Program-made: the position numbers and the translations under genes
Shown here: positions 17,117-26,158 of the stretch, piece after piece
Layout: each line of letters begins with the position of its first letter
Numbering within the stretch: position 1 is the first letter of the stretch
NCBI RefSeq assembly: GCF_000372065.1
Contig: NZ_AQVB01000008.1
Span: 1 to 64,000 of the forward strand
Direction of reading: 5' to 3'
Length of the DNA stretch: 64,000 nt
DNA from: Oligella urethralis DSM 7531
Lineage (GTDB): Bacteria > Pseudomonadota > Gammaproteobacteria > Burkholderiales > Burkholderiaceae_B
The notes under the pieces: model-generated
Told to the model about the DNA's origin: nothing
The model's input: only the letters and a program-made list of their open reading frames with translations
The model's database searches: none

Positions 17117-17797
17117 ATGACTAATTCAAATCTTACACCCTTAGAGCGTTTAAAGCAGAGTAGTGCGGCGGAGTGGCAGGAATATACTCAGCACGCCTTT
17201 GTCCGTCAGTTGGGGGCAGCAACACTCCCTGAAGAAGCGTTTAAGCATTATTTGAAGCAGGATTATTTGTTTCTAGTCCATTTTGCACGCGCATGGGGTC
17301 TTGCCGTTTATAAAAGCCGTAATCTACGTGAGTTACGCCAGAGTTATGCGAGTTTGATGGCCATTGTGGATGTTGAATTCGATCTACATATCGAGTATTG
17401 CGCTAAGTGGGGCATTACTGAAGCGGAGTTAGAGGTCTTGCCCGAGGGACGTGCCACCATGGCCTATACGCGCTATGTGTTGGATGCCGGTAATCAGGGG
17501 AATTTACTGGATTTACATGTGGCCTTGGTGCCATGCCTGATCGGTTATGCGGAAATTGGTAAATGGCTAGAAGCGCAGGACTTTACCGTGATGGATGAGT
17601 CGAATCCTTATTTACCGTGGATAAAAATGTACATCAGCGACGAGTTCCAAGAGGCCGCTAAAGCTGAGATCGAGTGGTTGAATCAAGCCTTAGCAAGGGT
17701 TGATGAGGAGCGCTTTAAGGAGCTTGAAGCGATTTTCCGCGACGCCACCCGTTTGGAAATTGACTTCTGGCAAGCGGGCTTAGAGCTAAAGGTTTAG
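17117..17797 (+). CDS. tenA: TenA/thiaminase II family aminopyrimidine hydrolase
   Basis: This 226-residue all-helical TenA protein salvages thiamin by hydrolysing aminopyrimidine breakdown products or thiamin itself. Key residues of the family are visible: Asp and Tyr in KQDYLFLVHF, the active-site Cys in VALVPCLIGYAEIG, and the late Glu in RLEIDFWQAG. No thiamin genes or TPP riboswitch occur nearby, so this is a stand-alone salvage gene. The ATG has a TAGGATATTGT leader as ribosome site. Its stop lies only three bases from the stop of the convergent mtnN. Confidence 0.87.
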   Translation: MTNSNLTPLERLKQSSAAEWQEYTQHAFVRQLGAATLPEEAFKHYLKQDYLFLVHFARAWGLAVYKSRNLRELRQSYASLMAIVDVEFDLHIEYCAKWGITEAELEVLPEGRATMAYTRYVLDAGNQGNLLDLHVALVPCLIGYAEIGKWLEAQDFTVMDESNPYLPWIKMYISDEFQEAAKAEIEWLNQALARVDEERFKELEAIFRDATRLEIDFWQAGLELKV

Positions 17798-17800
17798 GCT

Positions 17801-18634
17801 TTAACTACTTGCTAGTTGGTCTAACAGTCGTGTCAAAATTGCCGAGCCGTAGTGCGGTGAGATTTCGTTGAGAAACTCATTAAAATCCAGCTCGGCCTTG
17901 GAGTCCGCTCGGTCGCTGATAATTCTGAAGATAGCAAAGGGGATTGCATATTCATAGCAAACCTGGGCGACTGCGGCTCCCTCCATTTCAACACAGAGCG
18001 TACTAGGCATTTGTTCGGCGATTTGATTTTGCTTTTCCAGCGCATTGACAAAGACATCCCCGCTACCTATCAAGCCTTGATGTACTTTAGGGATATCACG
18101 TTGGAAAAAGCGTGGCCGCTCAATGCCCTTAAAGGCAGTGGCAAAGTCCTGTGCTAAATAGTCGTTACAGGCCTTTGCGATTTTATCGTTGAGTGCCTCA
18201 TCAGTATCAAAAAATGTCTTATTTAGTAAGGGTACACTGTATTTAGGGAAAAGGGGACTAGCGTCTAAATCGTACTGATACACGGAGCGAGCAATGACAA
18301 TATCACCGACCTTGACATCAGCATGAATACCGCCTGCTAACCCGGTGAACAGCACGCTTTGAACCCCGAAGACATTAATCAAGGTGGTGACGGTGGCAGC
18401 GGCGGCGACTTTGCCGATACGGGAAAGCACAATCACATACTGTTGACCATTGCGCTCGGCGAGGTGGTAGCGACGATCTGCCACGGTACGAATAGTCACC
18501 TGATGCTCCATGCTTTTTAAAATAGCAGCAATTTCTTGCTCTAAAGCGGCCATAATGCCAATGGGTGCTTGTTTTGGCTGTTCAGCGCTTAATAAAGAGG
18601 CTTGGGTGTCGGGCAGATTGGATTGATTTGGCAT
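17801..18634 (-). CDS. mtnN: 5'-methylthioadenosine/S-adenosylhomocysteine nucleosidase
   Basis: This 277-residue purine nucleosidase (PNP/UDP family) releases adenine from MTA and S-adenosylhomocysteine, recycling products of methylation and polyamine synthesis. Conserved segments are present: GIMAALEQEIAAIL, GLAGGIHADVKVGDIVIA, the substrate-binding VEMEGAAVAQVCYEY, and the catalytic Asp in ISDRADSKAELDF. It is longer than the E. coli enzyme (about 232) because of an N-terminal extension of about 20 residues and internal insertions, a form common in betaproteobacteria. It would support the methionine cycle with metH in this window. Confidence 0.88.
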   Translation of the reverse strand: MPNQSNLPDTQASLLSAEQPKQAPIGIMAALEQEIAAILKSMEHQVTIRTVADRRYHLAERNGQQYVIVLSRIGKVAAAATVTTLINVFGVQSVLFTGLAGGIHADVKVGDIVIARSVYQYDLDASPLFPKYSVPLLNKTFFDTDEALNDKIAKACNDYLAQDFATAFKGIERPRFFQRDIPKVHQGLIGSGDVFVNALEKQNQIAEQMPSTLCVEMEGAAVAQVCYEYAIPFAIFRIISDRADSKAELDFNEFLNEISPHYGSAILTRLLDQLASS

Positions 18635-18708
18635 GGTGTTGATAAAATCTTAAAACATAGCCTTGTATATTTACCATATCTGCCCAGGCTGATGGAGCGC
18701 TAACGGTT

Positions 18709-18746
18709 GCTATCAGTGTTAATACTAGGCGTCGCTATCAGTGTTA
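18709..18746. repeat. Thirteen-base direct repeat between mtnN and sodC
   Basis: GCTATCAGTGTTA occurs at 18709-18721 and again at 18734-18746, 25 bases apart start to start, in the divergent promoter region. A tandem operator for a regulator is possible. No known factor is recognised. Confidence 0.5.
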
Positions 18747-18898
18747 CAATTTAAAACAATTGCGTTGATTGCGGCAGCTTTTGGCATGTATAAGAACCGG
18801 TCAACGTGTTAAGCTTTTGATAGCTTTGCTATTTTTAGCAGAGTTTTTTGCGTAATGATTTTTCAGTGAAAGCATTGCGATATTTTGAAAGGAGTTTC

Positions 18899-19432
18899 AT
18901 GATGAAAAAAGTTTTATTTGCTGCCTTATGTGCCGCGTTGATGAATAGCGCTTATGCTGCGGATGAAATTGTGGTTGATATGAAATTTGCAACCGACAAG
19001 GGACCAGGTGAGTCAGCAGGCACGGTCACCATCACGATGACAGATTTTGGTGCTAAATTTACGCCTGATATTAAGGGTCTTGATGAAGCAGGTGTGCGAG
19101 GTTTTCATATTCATGCCAAGGGCTCGTGTGATGCGACTGAAAAAGACGGCAAGGTAGTGCCTGCGGGGGCGGCGGGTGGTCATTGGGACCCAGACAACAC
19201 CAATGCGCATAAGGGACCTTGGGACACTACTGGTCATAAGGGGGATTTACCGGCCTTGTATGTTGCTGATGACGGTACGATCACCTATCCAGTGGTGGCG
19301 CCACGTATCACTGATTTAAATGAAATTAAAGGCTTATCAATGATGATTCATGTGGGCGGTGATAACTACAGTGATGATCCGTTACCACTGGGTGGTGGCG
19401 GTGGCCGTAACTTATGCGGCTTGATTAACTAA
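18899..19432 (+). CDS. sodC: Periplasmic Cu,Zn superoxide dismutase
   Basis: This 177-residue protein has a cleavable signal peptide (MMKKVLFAALCAALMNSAYA). It carries the copper and zinc ligands of bacterial SodC: GFHIHAKGSC, the GGHWDP zinc-loop region, HKGPWDTTGHKGDLP, and late IHVGGDNYSDDPLPLGGGGGRNLCG. It disproportionates superoxide in the periplasm. I chose the ATG at 18899, preceded by AGGAG, over the frame start at 18848. The first signal-peptide Met pair offers 18899 or 18902. It depends on copper, which links it functionally to the copper receptor and SCO/PCuAC genes in this window. Confidence 0.93.
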   Translation: MMKKVLFAALCAALMNSAYAADEIVVDMKFATDKGPGESAGTVTITMTDFGAKFTPDIKGLDEAGVRGFHIHAKGSCDATEKDGKVVPAGAAGGHWDPDNTNAHKGPWDTTGHKGDLPALYVADDGTITYPVVAPRITDLNEIKGLSMMIHVGGDNYSDDPLPLGGGGGRNLCGLIN

Positions 19433-19458
19433 CGCACTGATAGGTTAATTGTATAAAG

Positions 19459-19489
19459 CAAATCGCCGCAGTTCCGCTGCGGCGATTTG
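19459..19489. terminator. Strong hairpin between convergent sodC and the DUF1328 gene
   Basis: CAAATCGCCGCAG and CTGCGGCGATTTG form a perfect 13-base stem with a 5-base loop. T-runs on either side are short, so it may act as a bidirectional terminator or transcript stabiliser. Confidence 0.65.
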
Positions 19490-19553
19490 TTATCTAAAAA
19501 GAGCTCTAAATCAGTAGACTGCGTAATTTAGAGGGCTTTAGATTCGATGCTCA

Positions 19554-19712
19554 TCAGGAGCGTCGACCAAACACGAATGACAAGACAGCAATAATTAAAA
19601 ATACAAAGAATAGTATTTTGGCAATGCCGGCGGCGGTACCTGCAATGCCGCCAAAGCCTAAAACGGCTGCAATTAAGGCAATCACTAAAAACACAACGGC
19701 GTAATGAAGCAT
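19554..19712 (-). CDS. DUF1328 small membrane protein (YtjA type)
   Basis: This 52-residue protein is made almost entirely of two hydrophobic segments. It starts [20 protein letters not shown] and continues [19 protein letters not shown], the standard DUF1328 pattern. Function is unknown; such genes are often stress-induced. The ATG at 19712 follows AGGAGAA and fits the family length, so the longer frame to 19742 is not used. Confidence 0.88.
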   Translation of the reverse strand: MLHYAVVFLVIALIAAVLGFGGIAGTAAGIAKILFFVFLIIAVLSFVFGRRS

Positions 19713-19907
19713 GAACTTCTCCTTTTTCTCTCTTATAAGCATGAAGTTTTACTTTAAAGTATTCAGCAGTTAGAGACTATTATTAATTTGAAATGAATCG
19801 GCAGATTTTGTAAGTATAATGGGGTTTATATAACTTTTATTGTGAATGTGTAAGCAGCAATTGCTGGTGTACGTAAGCGTAAGTTTGGTTAGGAGATGGT
19901 GGATTTT

Positions 19908-20999
19908 ATGCTGAATAATGCTTTTTGTGAGCGCTTCGCTTTGACTTATCCGATCATACAAGCGCCCATGGCCGGTGTGTCTAATCCCGTGTTAGCGGCG
20001 AGCGTTAGAAGGGCGGGGGCTTTACCCTCTTTGGGGTGTGGGGCGATGAGTGCGAGTACGCTTGAGAAGACGATCCGTGAGTATATGGACTTAACAGGAG
20101 AAGATAAGCGGCCACTGCTCAATATTAATTTTTTTTCACATCAAGAGGCCTTGATTGATGAGCGCGCCAATCAGGCTTGGCTGCAACGATTAGCGCCTGT
20201 ATTTGAAGGGTTTGCTGCTCAACCTCCAAGTCGACTTGAATTGATTTACCAAAGCTTGCAACAGGTAGAGGATGAGCGTCTCGAGGTAGTGTTAAAGGCC
20301 GCGCCGCAGATTGTTAGTTTTCATTTCGGTTTACCGTCGACTGCGGTATTAGCCAAACTGCGGGCACAAGGGATAGCAATTTTTGCCACCGCCTGTGATT
20401 TGAATGATGCTAAGCAATTGGAAGCGGCAGGGGTGGATTATATTGTGGCTCAGGGCTTTGAGGCAGGTGGTCATCGAGGTATTTTTGATGCGAACCACGA
20501 GCCGGCGATTGCTACCCTGGAACTACTACAATTGCTCAAAAAAGAGTGCAGTACCCCAATCATTGCAACCGGCGGGATAATGACTGGTCACGAAATCCGC
20601 ACAATGATGGCACATGGGGCGGATGCGGTGCAGTTAGGTACTGCCTTCATTCTTTGCCCGGAGAGTTCCGCTTCAACGGCTTATCGACGTCAATTAAGCG
20701 CGCAGGCACGGCAAAATCAACCAGAAACGGTTGTTAGTGCGGCTATTTCGGGGCGTCCAGCGCGCGGCCTTAGAACGAAGTTAAGTGATTTAGGGGCGAA
20801 GCTGGAGCAAGAGGAGGGGTTAACCCGTCCAGCTTATCCCTTTTTATATGACGTCAATAAGCAATTAAATGATGCTGCTTTAAAGCAGGGTGAAGAGGGT
20901 TATGGTGCCTATTGGTCGGGGGCGGGTTTAGCGGCAATTCGGGAGATGCCTGCCTCAGAGTTGGTAGCCCTACTAGCTCAAGAAGCGTTTGAAGAATAG
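19908..20999 (+). CDS. Nitronate monooxygenase family FMN protein
   Basis: This TIM-barrel flavoprotein is of the 2-nitropropane dioxygenase/FabK family. It shows the N-terminal PIIQAPMAGVSNPVLAASV, the FMN site VAQGFEAGGHRG with catalytic His, TPIIATGGIMTG, and GADAVQLGTAFI. Family members oxidise alkyl nitronates, including propionate-3-nitronate, for detoxification; FabK-type enoyl reductases are related. The start is probably ATG 19908 (AGGAG 12 bases upstream). An ATG at 19896 abuts the same AGGAG and is less likely. It gives 363 residues. No linked pathway genes are seen. Confidence 0.85.
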   Translation: MLNNAFCERFALTYPIIQAPMAGVSNPVLAASVRRAGALPSLGCGAMSASTLEKTIREYMDLTGEDKRPLLNINFFSHQEALIDERANQAWLQRLAPVFEGFAAQPPSRLELIYQSLQQVEDERLEVVLKAAPQIVSFHFGLPSTAVLAKLRAQGIAIFATACDLNDAKQLEAAGVDYIVAQGFEAGGHRGIFDANHEPAIATLELLQLLKKECSTPIIATGGIMTGHEIRTMMAHGADAVQLGTAFILCPESSASTAYRRQLSAQARQNQPETVVSAAISGRPARGLRTKLSDLGAKLEQEEGLTRPAYPFLYDVNKQLNDAALKQGEEGYGAYWSGAGLAAIREMPASELVALLAQEAFEE

Positions 21000-21459
21000 A
21001 TTGTTTTGGTTAAAAAGGTTTGTGACGGCTGTGGGGTGTTTTGTGAGTCTGTAAATAATGTTATGTATCTTCCTTTAGTCTGATCTCCTTCATGGGTCAA
21101 TACATAAAGTCGCTAAACCGTGCCGGTTTACTAATTCTGGCAGGACCGGAAACCTCACATGTGGGTCTTAGCAATCACGTTGCTTAGTCTAACTATTCAA
21201 TTCAGTAAAGTGCAGAGTACTGATGCAGTTTGTTGTTAGCCTTTAAGAAAATTTGGTGGTAGTGCTTTTGTAGAGCATGATTAAAGCTTAGACATGAAAG
21301 TAGTAAATATTTTGAGGTGTTTGAGAGGACCCGATGTTTCGATTGATTAAAATGTTTTGTAATAAGGTTGACACCTTGTATGAGTAATCTATTGGCGTTA
21401 GTTGCTTACGTTGCCGATTCTCTTGGAATATCCAAAACTCATACTCTCTGGTAAATCTT
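21000..21459. other. Leader region of the toxin island
   Basis: This stretch of 460 bases is AT-rich. It holds two short peptide frames: one of about 31 codons starting ATGGGTCAATAC near 21093, and one of 24 codons at 21380-21454 ending five bases before the toxin ATG. Neither has recognisable similarity. The second may be a leader peptide or a lost toxin N-terminus. No delivery-domain gene is present. Confidence 0.4.
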
Positions 21460-22266
21460 ATGCAAAGTGAAGAAGGTTTGCAATTAGTGCTAACTCCTGT
21501 ACAGTTGGCTGCAATTCTATCAGACCAATCTGTCAGTGAGGGGGAAACTATATCAAATAGGTTGTGGGGAGCTGGCTCCCTTCTATTTGGTGCGCTAGAA
21601 CTTGTAGGATCTGTAGGGCTATGTCGAGTGCGTGCTCGTAAAGCTTGTATTACTCTAGCAGCTCATAGTTTAGATACTATTACAACTGGCGCAAACCAAC
21701 TTTGGACGGGAGTTGACACAAATTCTTCTACATACAAGACCGCAACAATACTTGCCAAAGAACTTGGTGCTGATGACGAGACAGCGCACAACTTAGCGAA
21801 AACAATTGAGGTCGCTGTACCCATTGGCGTTTCTGTAGCGCTAGGAATTGCTGGTGCTTTCAGAGTAAGGGCTATTCGTTTCGGTAGAATAAAGTTGAGT
21901 GAGCACGAGCTTATGGGAGGGCATACCATTGCGCAACATGTGGGCAAGACCAAAGAGGAATTATTGTATCGCTTAAAGACAGACCCACGAATAAAAACAG
22001 GGGTAAGTTCTTTCACTAACTTAGATATAGCCGAAAAGGCTATATCTCAAGCGATAAAGGCAAACAAAGCAAAAATTAAACAATGGAGTCAACAGCCTAG
22101 TTCAGAAGTGCTCCGATTTAACTATAATGCAAATTATAGAGTGGGTGGGTTTATTAAGAGGGGTTCTGAAGAGCTTATTAATACCTCTAGCTTGAGAGTG
22201 GTGTTGGTTAAAACGAACATTAACGGAAAGAGATATTATATTCTTACTTCTTTTCCAAAAACCTAG
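21460..22266 (+). CDS. Polymorphic toxin with C-terminal bacterial RNase A-like domain
   Basis: This 268-residue protein has two parts. Residues 1-145 form a conserved pre-toxin region, LTPVQLAAIL, SNRLWGAGSLLFGALELVG, and a hydrophobic VAVPIGVSVALGIAG segment. Residues 146-268 look like the RNase A-like CdiA-CT toxin family: a conserved GGHTIAQHVGKT (153-164), SSFTNLDIAEKAI, and a final YYILTSFP (259-266). In such toxins His, Lys/Arg, Thr and Tyr residues cleave RNA. No secretion, Rhs or hemagglutinin domain is fused or encoded upstream, so it is an orphan module or a stand-alone effector. The downstream gene is a probable immunity protein. The ribosome site is weak. Confidence 0.78.
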   Translation: MQSEEGLQLVLTPVQLAAILSDQSVSEGETISNRLWGAGSLLFGALELVGSVGLCRVRARKACITLAAHSLDTITTGANQLWTGVDTNSSTYKTATILAKELGADDETAHNLAKTIEVAVPIGVSVALGIAGAFRVRAIRFGRIKLSEHELMGGHTIAQHVGKTKEELLYRLKTDPRIKTGVSSFTNLDIAEKAISQAIKANKAKIKQWSQQPSSEVLRFNYNANYRVGGFIKRGSEELINTSSLRVVLVKTNINGKRYYILTSFPKT

Positions 22267-22313
22267 AATGTAAAAATTAAAATTGTTTTTATAAAACGGT
22301 AAGTTATATTTAC

Positions 22314-22607
22314 ATGCATGAAGATTATCCTAGACTTGACGAATTAGTTGGTGGTTATTTAAATCTTGATTTCGACATTATATTCATAACTACTAATATA
22401 GAAGATGTTGTTGAAATTTTTGTTACTCGTACCCCTATTGAGGGCTTGCATCAATTAATGCATGAAATAGCTGATTTTGAATTAAAGTATGCTGGATGTT
22501 TAGAGGAGGCTTTTTACAAAACTTTCGACCCCGACATATATTTTGATGATGTACCGTGCTTTCTTGATATGGTCAAGGAGAAGGTTCAGAAGCAGTTAGA
22601 TGTTTAA
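22314..22607 (+). CDS. CdiI-type immunity protein
   Basis: This 97-residue acidic protein begins MHEDYPRLDELVGGYLNLDFDI, matching the pattern of contact-dependent inhibition immunity proteins (YPxLxxLxGxYxxxDWD) usually found directly after RNase-type CdiA-CT domains. It lies 47 bases after the toxin stop. It should bind and neutralise the RNase A-like toxin in the cytoplasm. Its base composition is notably AT-rich compared with neighbouring genes, consistent with acquisition by transfer. The family assignment is from pattern recognition; partner specificity is inferred from adjacency. Confidence 0.72.
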   Translation: MHEDYPRLDELVGGYLNLDFDIIFITTNIEDVVEIFVTRTPIEGLHQLMHEIADFELKYAGCLEEAFYKTFDPDIYFDDVPCFLDMVKEKVQKQLDV

Positions 22608-22664
22608 ATCTTCATTTCAACATAAAAAGAGGGAGCTCTGTATACATCAAGATGATGAGGCTAG

Positions 22665-22796
22665 AAAACCCTCCCAGGCGGTGCTGTAGGACTTGCGTGC
22701 GGTCCAGCTGCGCCCGCTTATGTCACCTTAGGTGTATTCATAGGAGGTGCTCTAGGTGCGCTTGGTGCAGATCTCACCTTTGGATGGCTTTTCTAA
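22665..22796 (+). pseudogene. C-terminal remnant of a second toxin-like membrane protein
   Basis: From 22665 the frame reads a glycine-rich hydrophobic segment (GGAVGLACGPAAPAYV, then LGVFIGGALGALGADL) and ends at TAA 22794-22796. The upstream part in this frame is stopped at 22662, so only the tail survives. Such glycine-zipper tails occur in Rhs-type and other polymorphic toxins. Its stop overlaps the ATG of the next frame (TAATG), the arrangement of a coupled toxin-partner pair. Confidence 0.5.
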
Positions 22797-23248
22797 TGAG
22801 CATTAAAGCGATTAATGAGTTTCAAAGCGCCGATGTAATAAAAGTTATCGACAAACCCCAACACTGCTGCTTGAGCATAAACAGTTAAAAAAAGATTATC
22901 ACTAAGTGGCGCAGTATTAGAGGCTCAATATCGTGTGGGCAATCATTACCTTTTATTGATCACAGAAGATAACCCTTTTGAGGAGGCGCTTTATATTTAT
23001 TATGTCGATCATCATTTAAAGATCATCGATTCATTAGAACTGTCAGCGATATATGCACAAGGGATGCTTAGAAATCTACTTATCGCCGTTCCAGATAAAA
23101 TTCGATTTGCCTTTTTGATAATAATGAGAGGTGGTTATTAACCATCCTCCCCAAAGCTAGCTATTCTATTTCTAATGACAACTATCCCATTAAAAGAAAA
23201 GCATCTTTATTTCATAAAAAGTACTTAAAGCTACAAAAAATCTCATAG
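22796..23248 (+). pseudogene. Frameshifted partner gene of the decayed cassette, function unknown
   Basis: Starting at the TAATG overlap, three consecutive pieces in different frames look like one protein. They are MSIKAINEFQSADVIKVID (to 22888), LSGAVLEAQYRVGNHYLLLITEDNPFEEALYI-type sequence (about 22895-23110), and after a T-run near 23107-23113 FDNNERWLLTILPKASYS to the TAG at 23246. At least two frameshifts are needed. The intact form would be about 145-150 residues. I do not recognise its function; position suggests an immunity or accessory protein. Confidence 0.5.
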
Positions 23249-23381
23249 CATGCTTGTCTGAAAATTTTTCTTCTTAATATCAAATTAAGACTTGAGCAGG
23301 TTTTTACTGGGTAAGTGCGCCGGCTTCCAATTGCATGTTGACTTTGTGTATCTCAACACCTTTAATTCGCTTTCACACAGT

Positions 23382-24236
23382 TTAGGCAAATAAGCCTGCC
23401 TGATAGTCCTGAAAAGCTTGGATGATTTCCTCTCTCGTATTCATCACAAAGGGGCCATGTTGAAAGATTGGCTCATTTAGCGGCTTACCTGCAATAATTA
23501 GCACGCGGCTGTCTTCGCTGGCCGTGAGGCTGACCCCGTCAGCTTCTGGATCATTATTTAATAAAGCTAGTTGCGTCGCTGCAACTTCCGTGCCTGCGAC
23601 CTCTACTCGACCGTCGTATACCACGATAAAGGCATTATGCCTTGCTGGGATCGCCGCTTCAAAGCGCTTACCGGCAGCTAGCATAACATCGAGATATAGG
23701 GGCTCCGTGTGTTCACGTTGTACGGCTCCTCGCACGCCGTGGCTTTGACCGGCAATCACCGTGACCTTTAGCCCTTCAGCTTCGCTGCCATAGCTTGGCA
23801 GTTCCGGCTGTTGGAAATCCTTGTACCAGGGCTCAATTAGCTTGTCTTTAGCTGGCAGATTTAGCCACAGTTGGAAACCACGCATCAGCCCGTTTTCCTG
23901 CTGAGGGATTTCGGAGTGAATTAGGCCACGACCGGCGGTCATCCATTGGACACCGCCATTTTCTAACAGCCCTTCATTACCTTGGCTGTCACGATGTAAC
24001 ATACGACCCTCGATCATATAGGTAACGGTCTCAAAGCCGCGGTGAGGGTGGTTAGGGAAGCCAGCGATATAATCATCGGGATTGTCACTGCCAAAGCAGT
24101 CCAGCATGAGAAAGGGATCCAGACGACGTTGTAAATTGCTGCTTAATAAACGGGTGAGCTTTACTCCAGCGCCATCGCTTGTCTGTTGACCGCGAAAGAT
24201 TTCTTCTATCGTGCGTGATTTAGTGATTTTAGACAT
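23382..24236 (-). CDS. Pirin family protein
   Basis: This 284-residue bicupin of the pirin family has the N-terminal metal-binding cupin PHRGFETVTYMIEGRMLHRDSQGNEG, with His and Glu ligands, and the family segment GGVQWMTAGRGLIHSEIP. Bacterial pirins include quercetin dioxygenases and redox-responsive regulators; the role here is not clear. AGGATGAGTCA precedes the ATG at 24236. The gene stands alone at the right edge of the toxin island. Confidence 0.87.
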   Translation of the reverse strand: MSKITKSRTIEEIFRGQQTSDGAGVKLTRLLSSNLQRRLDPFLMLDCFGSDNPDDYIAGFPNHPHRGFETVTYMIEGRMLHRDSQGNEGLLENGGVQWMTAGRGLIHSEIPQQENGLMRGFQLWLNLPAKDKLIEPWYKDFQQPELPSYGSEAEGLKVTVIAGQSHGVRGAVQREHTEPLYLDVMLAAGKRFEAAIPARHNAFIVVYDGRVEVAGTEVAATQLALLNNDPEADGVSLTASEDSRVLIIAGKPLNEPIFQHGPFVMNTREEIIQAFQDYQAGLFA

Positions 24237-24328
24237 TGACTCATCCTGATAAATGTAAGTGGTTAGCTTTGATCTAGTCTAGTAGATGGTGCTAAGCGCC
24301 TGAAATACAAGGATAAAAGCGCTTGTTT

Positions 24329-25201
24329 TTATTGCCTTGCTAGGCGATTAAAGGGGGTCAATAGTTGCTCCATTCCTTTGATAATGGCTTGGCTACTCGC
24401 ACGCCAAGGATTAATATCCAAACCGCCCCGCCGTGTATAGCGGGCCATAACAAATAAAGCTTCCGGCGCGCAATACTTCATTAAATCGCAGTAAATCTCT
24501 TCGACGCAGAGCTCATGAAAGCCGTTATGCTGTCGATAGGAGACGATATAGCGTAAAAACGCCGCCGGATCGATAGTCTGCCCTTGATAGGCAATGATCA
24601 CTGTGCCCCAGTCGGGTTGATTGGTGACAGGGCAGTTGGACTTTAATAAGTTCGAATACAGGATGCGTGCTTGTTCGGCTTGTTCCGCTTCTGCGTCTGT
24701 CTCGCTATCGAGTAGCTGTAGTAAGGCCGGATTGGCGTCATAACAATCAATGCTTATCGCTAAGTCATCGACACAATCACCGAGTGGTTCGATGATTTGC
24801 GCGTCTTGCCACGACTGAGGGGACAGTAGTTGAATCGTGACTTTGCCACCAGCCGCTTGGCTGAGGTCCTTCGTCATGCGCTCGATCACTTGTTCGGGGG
24901 CATCGAATTTGCTCTGATTAAAGGAATTTAGATAAAGCTTAAAGGATTTAGATTCAATCAGGTAGGGGTTGGACACTGCAAAATCAAAAGAGGCGATAGC
25001 TACCACTGGTTTACCTCTACTGTCTAACCAGGAGATTTCAAAGGCAGTCCAAAGATCAGCGCCAATCCAGTTAGGCGTGTTTGCGGCGCGCGAATCCTCA
25101 CGTGTAACGACACGGGCAATGGGAAAGAGTAGGCTTGGATCGTATTGATTGGGGTACTGTGTTGTTTGCCCCAAGTTGCTATCACAGATTTGTTTAGGCA
25201 T
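24329..25201 (-). CDS. queF: NADPH-dependent 7-cyano-7-deazaguanine reductase
   Basis: This 290-residue bimodular QueF reduces preQ0 to preQ1 in queuosine tRNA modification. The catalytic Cys is in [17 protein letters not shown], and the substrate-binding Glu is in [16 protein letters not shown]. The length matches the E. coli-type (about 282) enzyme. I chose ATG 25201, which overlaps the ttcA stop by eight bases; a frame opening at 25225 would overlap more. It is the last gene of a folB-ttcA-queF run, all in pterin or tRNA modification chemistry. Confidence 0.92.
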   Translation of the reverse strand: MPKQICDSNLGQTTQYPNQYDPSLLFPIARVVTREDSRAANTPNWIGADLWTAFEISWLDSRGKPVVAIASFDFAVSNPYLIESKSFKLYLNSFNQSKFDAPEQVIERMTKDLSQAAGGKVTIQLLSPQSWQDAQIIEPLGDCVDDLAISIDCYDANPALLQLLDSETDAEAEQAEQARILYSNLLKSNCPVTNQPDWGTVIIAYQGQTIDPAAFLRYIVSYRQHNGFHELCVEEIYCDLMKYCAPEALFVMARYTRRGGLDINPWRASSQAIIKGMEQLLTPFNRLARQ

Positions 25202-26144
25202 TGCTTTTTCTAATAAGTTGAACAATATGTTGTTGCTTCGTTGGAGTCTCTTCTAAGTCGGGGAAAGGCTCGCTATCAAAGGCGATATCACCCTCTGGAT
25301 TATCTTGAAAATCAGGGCGTAAATTGACAAAGTCAAACAGCTCCCGGTCCATCAGGTGCGACGGTACGATATTGGCTAAGGCTTTATAGGTATTCCAGAC
25401 CTTTTTAGGACTTTCCTTTTCCCATTGGCGAATCATGCGATTAATTTCCTGCCGCTTGAGATTTTCCTGAGAACCGCAGAGATTGCACGGGATAATCGGA
25501 AAATTCTGCAACTCGGCAAATTTAATAATATCGCTCTCAGCGACATAAGCCAGGGGTCTAATAACGGTATGCTTGCCATTATCCGAGACCAACTTAGGTG
25601 GCATGGACTTGAGCTTTGCCGCATAAAATAGGTTTAAGAAAAAGGTCGCTAAAATATCATCCCGATGGTGACCTAGGGCGATTTTATTGCAGCCGAACTC
25701 CTCAGCAACGCGATATAAAATGCCTCGGCGCAAGCGTGAGCATAATGAACAGGTGGTTTTACCCTCGGGGATCACACGCTTTACGATGGAATAGGTATCC
25801 TGATTTTCAATATGAAAGGGTACACCGATACTGCTTAAATACGTCGGTAGCACATGCGCTGGAAAGCCTGGTTGCTTTTGGTCCAGATTGACCGCTAGCA
25901 ATTCAAAGCGTATTGGCGCACGCTTTTGTAGGGTGCGCAGCACTTCCAGTAGGGTATAGGAGTCCTTGCCGCCGGATAGGCAGACCATGACCTTATCACC
26001 GTCTTCGATCATGTTGTAATCGGTGATGGCTGTGGCTGTTTCACGAATGATTTTTTTAGTCAGCTTGTTATTACGCTGACGTTGGCGCTCCGATAGCTCG
26101 GACTCATGCTCATTTACGGTAGAAGTAGCTTGGTTTATACTCAT
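25194..26144 (-). CDS. ttcA: tRNA 2-thiocytidine(32) synthetase
   Basis: This 316-residue PP-loop ATPase thiolates C32 of certain tRNAs. It has the ATP pyrophosphatase loop [15 protein letters not shown] (SGGKDS at 57-62) and the paired cysteine motifs [10 protein letters not shown] and CNLCGSQEN that bind the iron-sulfur cluster. The C-terminal FVNLRPDF segment fits the family. It sits 14 bases after folB and overlaps queF, so the three are probably co-transcribed. Confidence 0.93.
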   Translation of the reverse strand: MSINQATSTVNEHESELSERQRQRNNKLTKKIIRETATAITDYNMIEDGDKVMVCLSGGKDSYTLLEVLRTLQKRAPIRFELLAVNLDQKQPGFPAHVLPTYLSSIGVPFHIENQDTYSIVKRVIPEGKTTCSLCSRLRRGILYRVAEEFGCNKIALGHHRDDILATFFLNLFYAAKLKSMPPKLVSDNGKHTVIRPLAYVAESDIIKFAELQNFPIIPCNLCGSQENLKRQEINRMIRQWEKESPKKVWNTYKALANIVPSHLMDRELFDFVNLRPDFQDNPEGDIAFDSEPFPDLEETPTKQQHIVQLIRKSNA

Positions 26145-26158
26145 AGACTTACAGTGGC

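Noticed and set aside
22652-22888. A 78-codon frame rich in Cys and Arg in the toxin island
   Set aside because: The same bases read in another frame give a glycine-zipper toxin tail, and the last 30 codons are the start of the next broken gene; the Cys/Arg-rich reading is an artefact.
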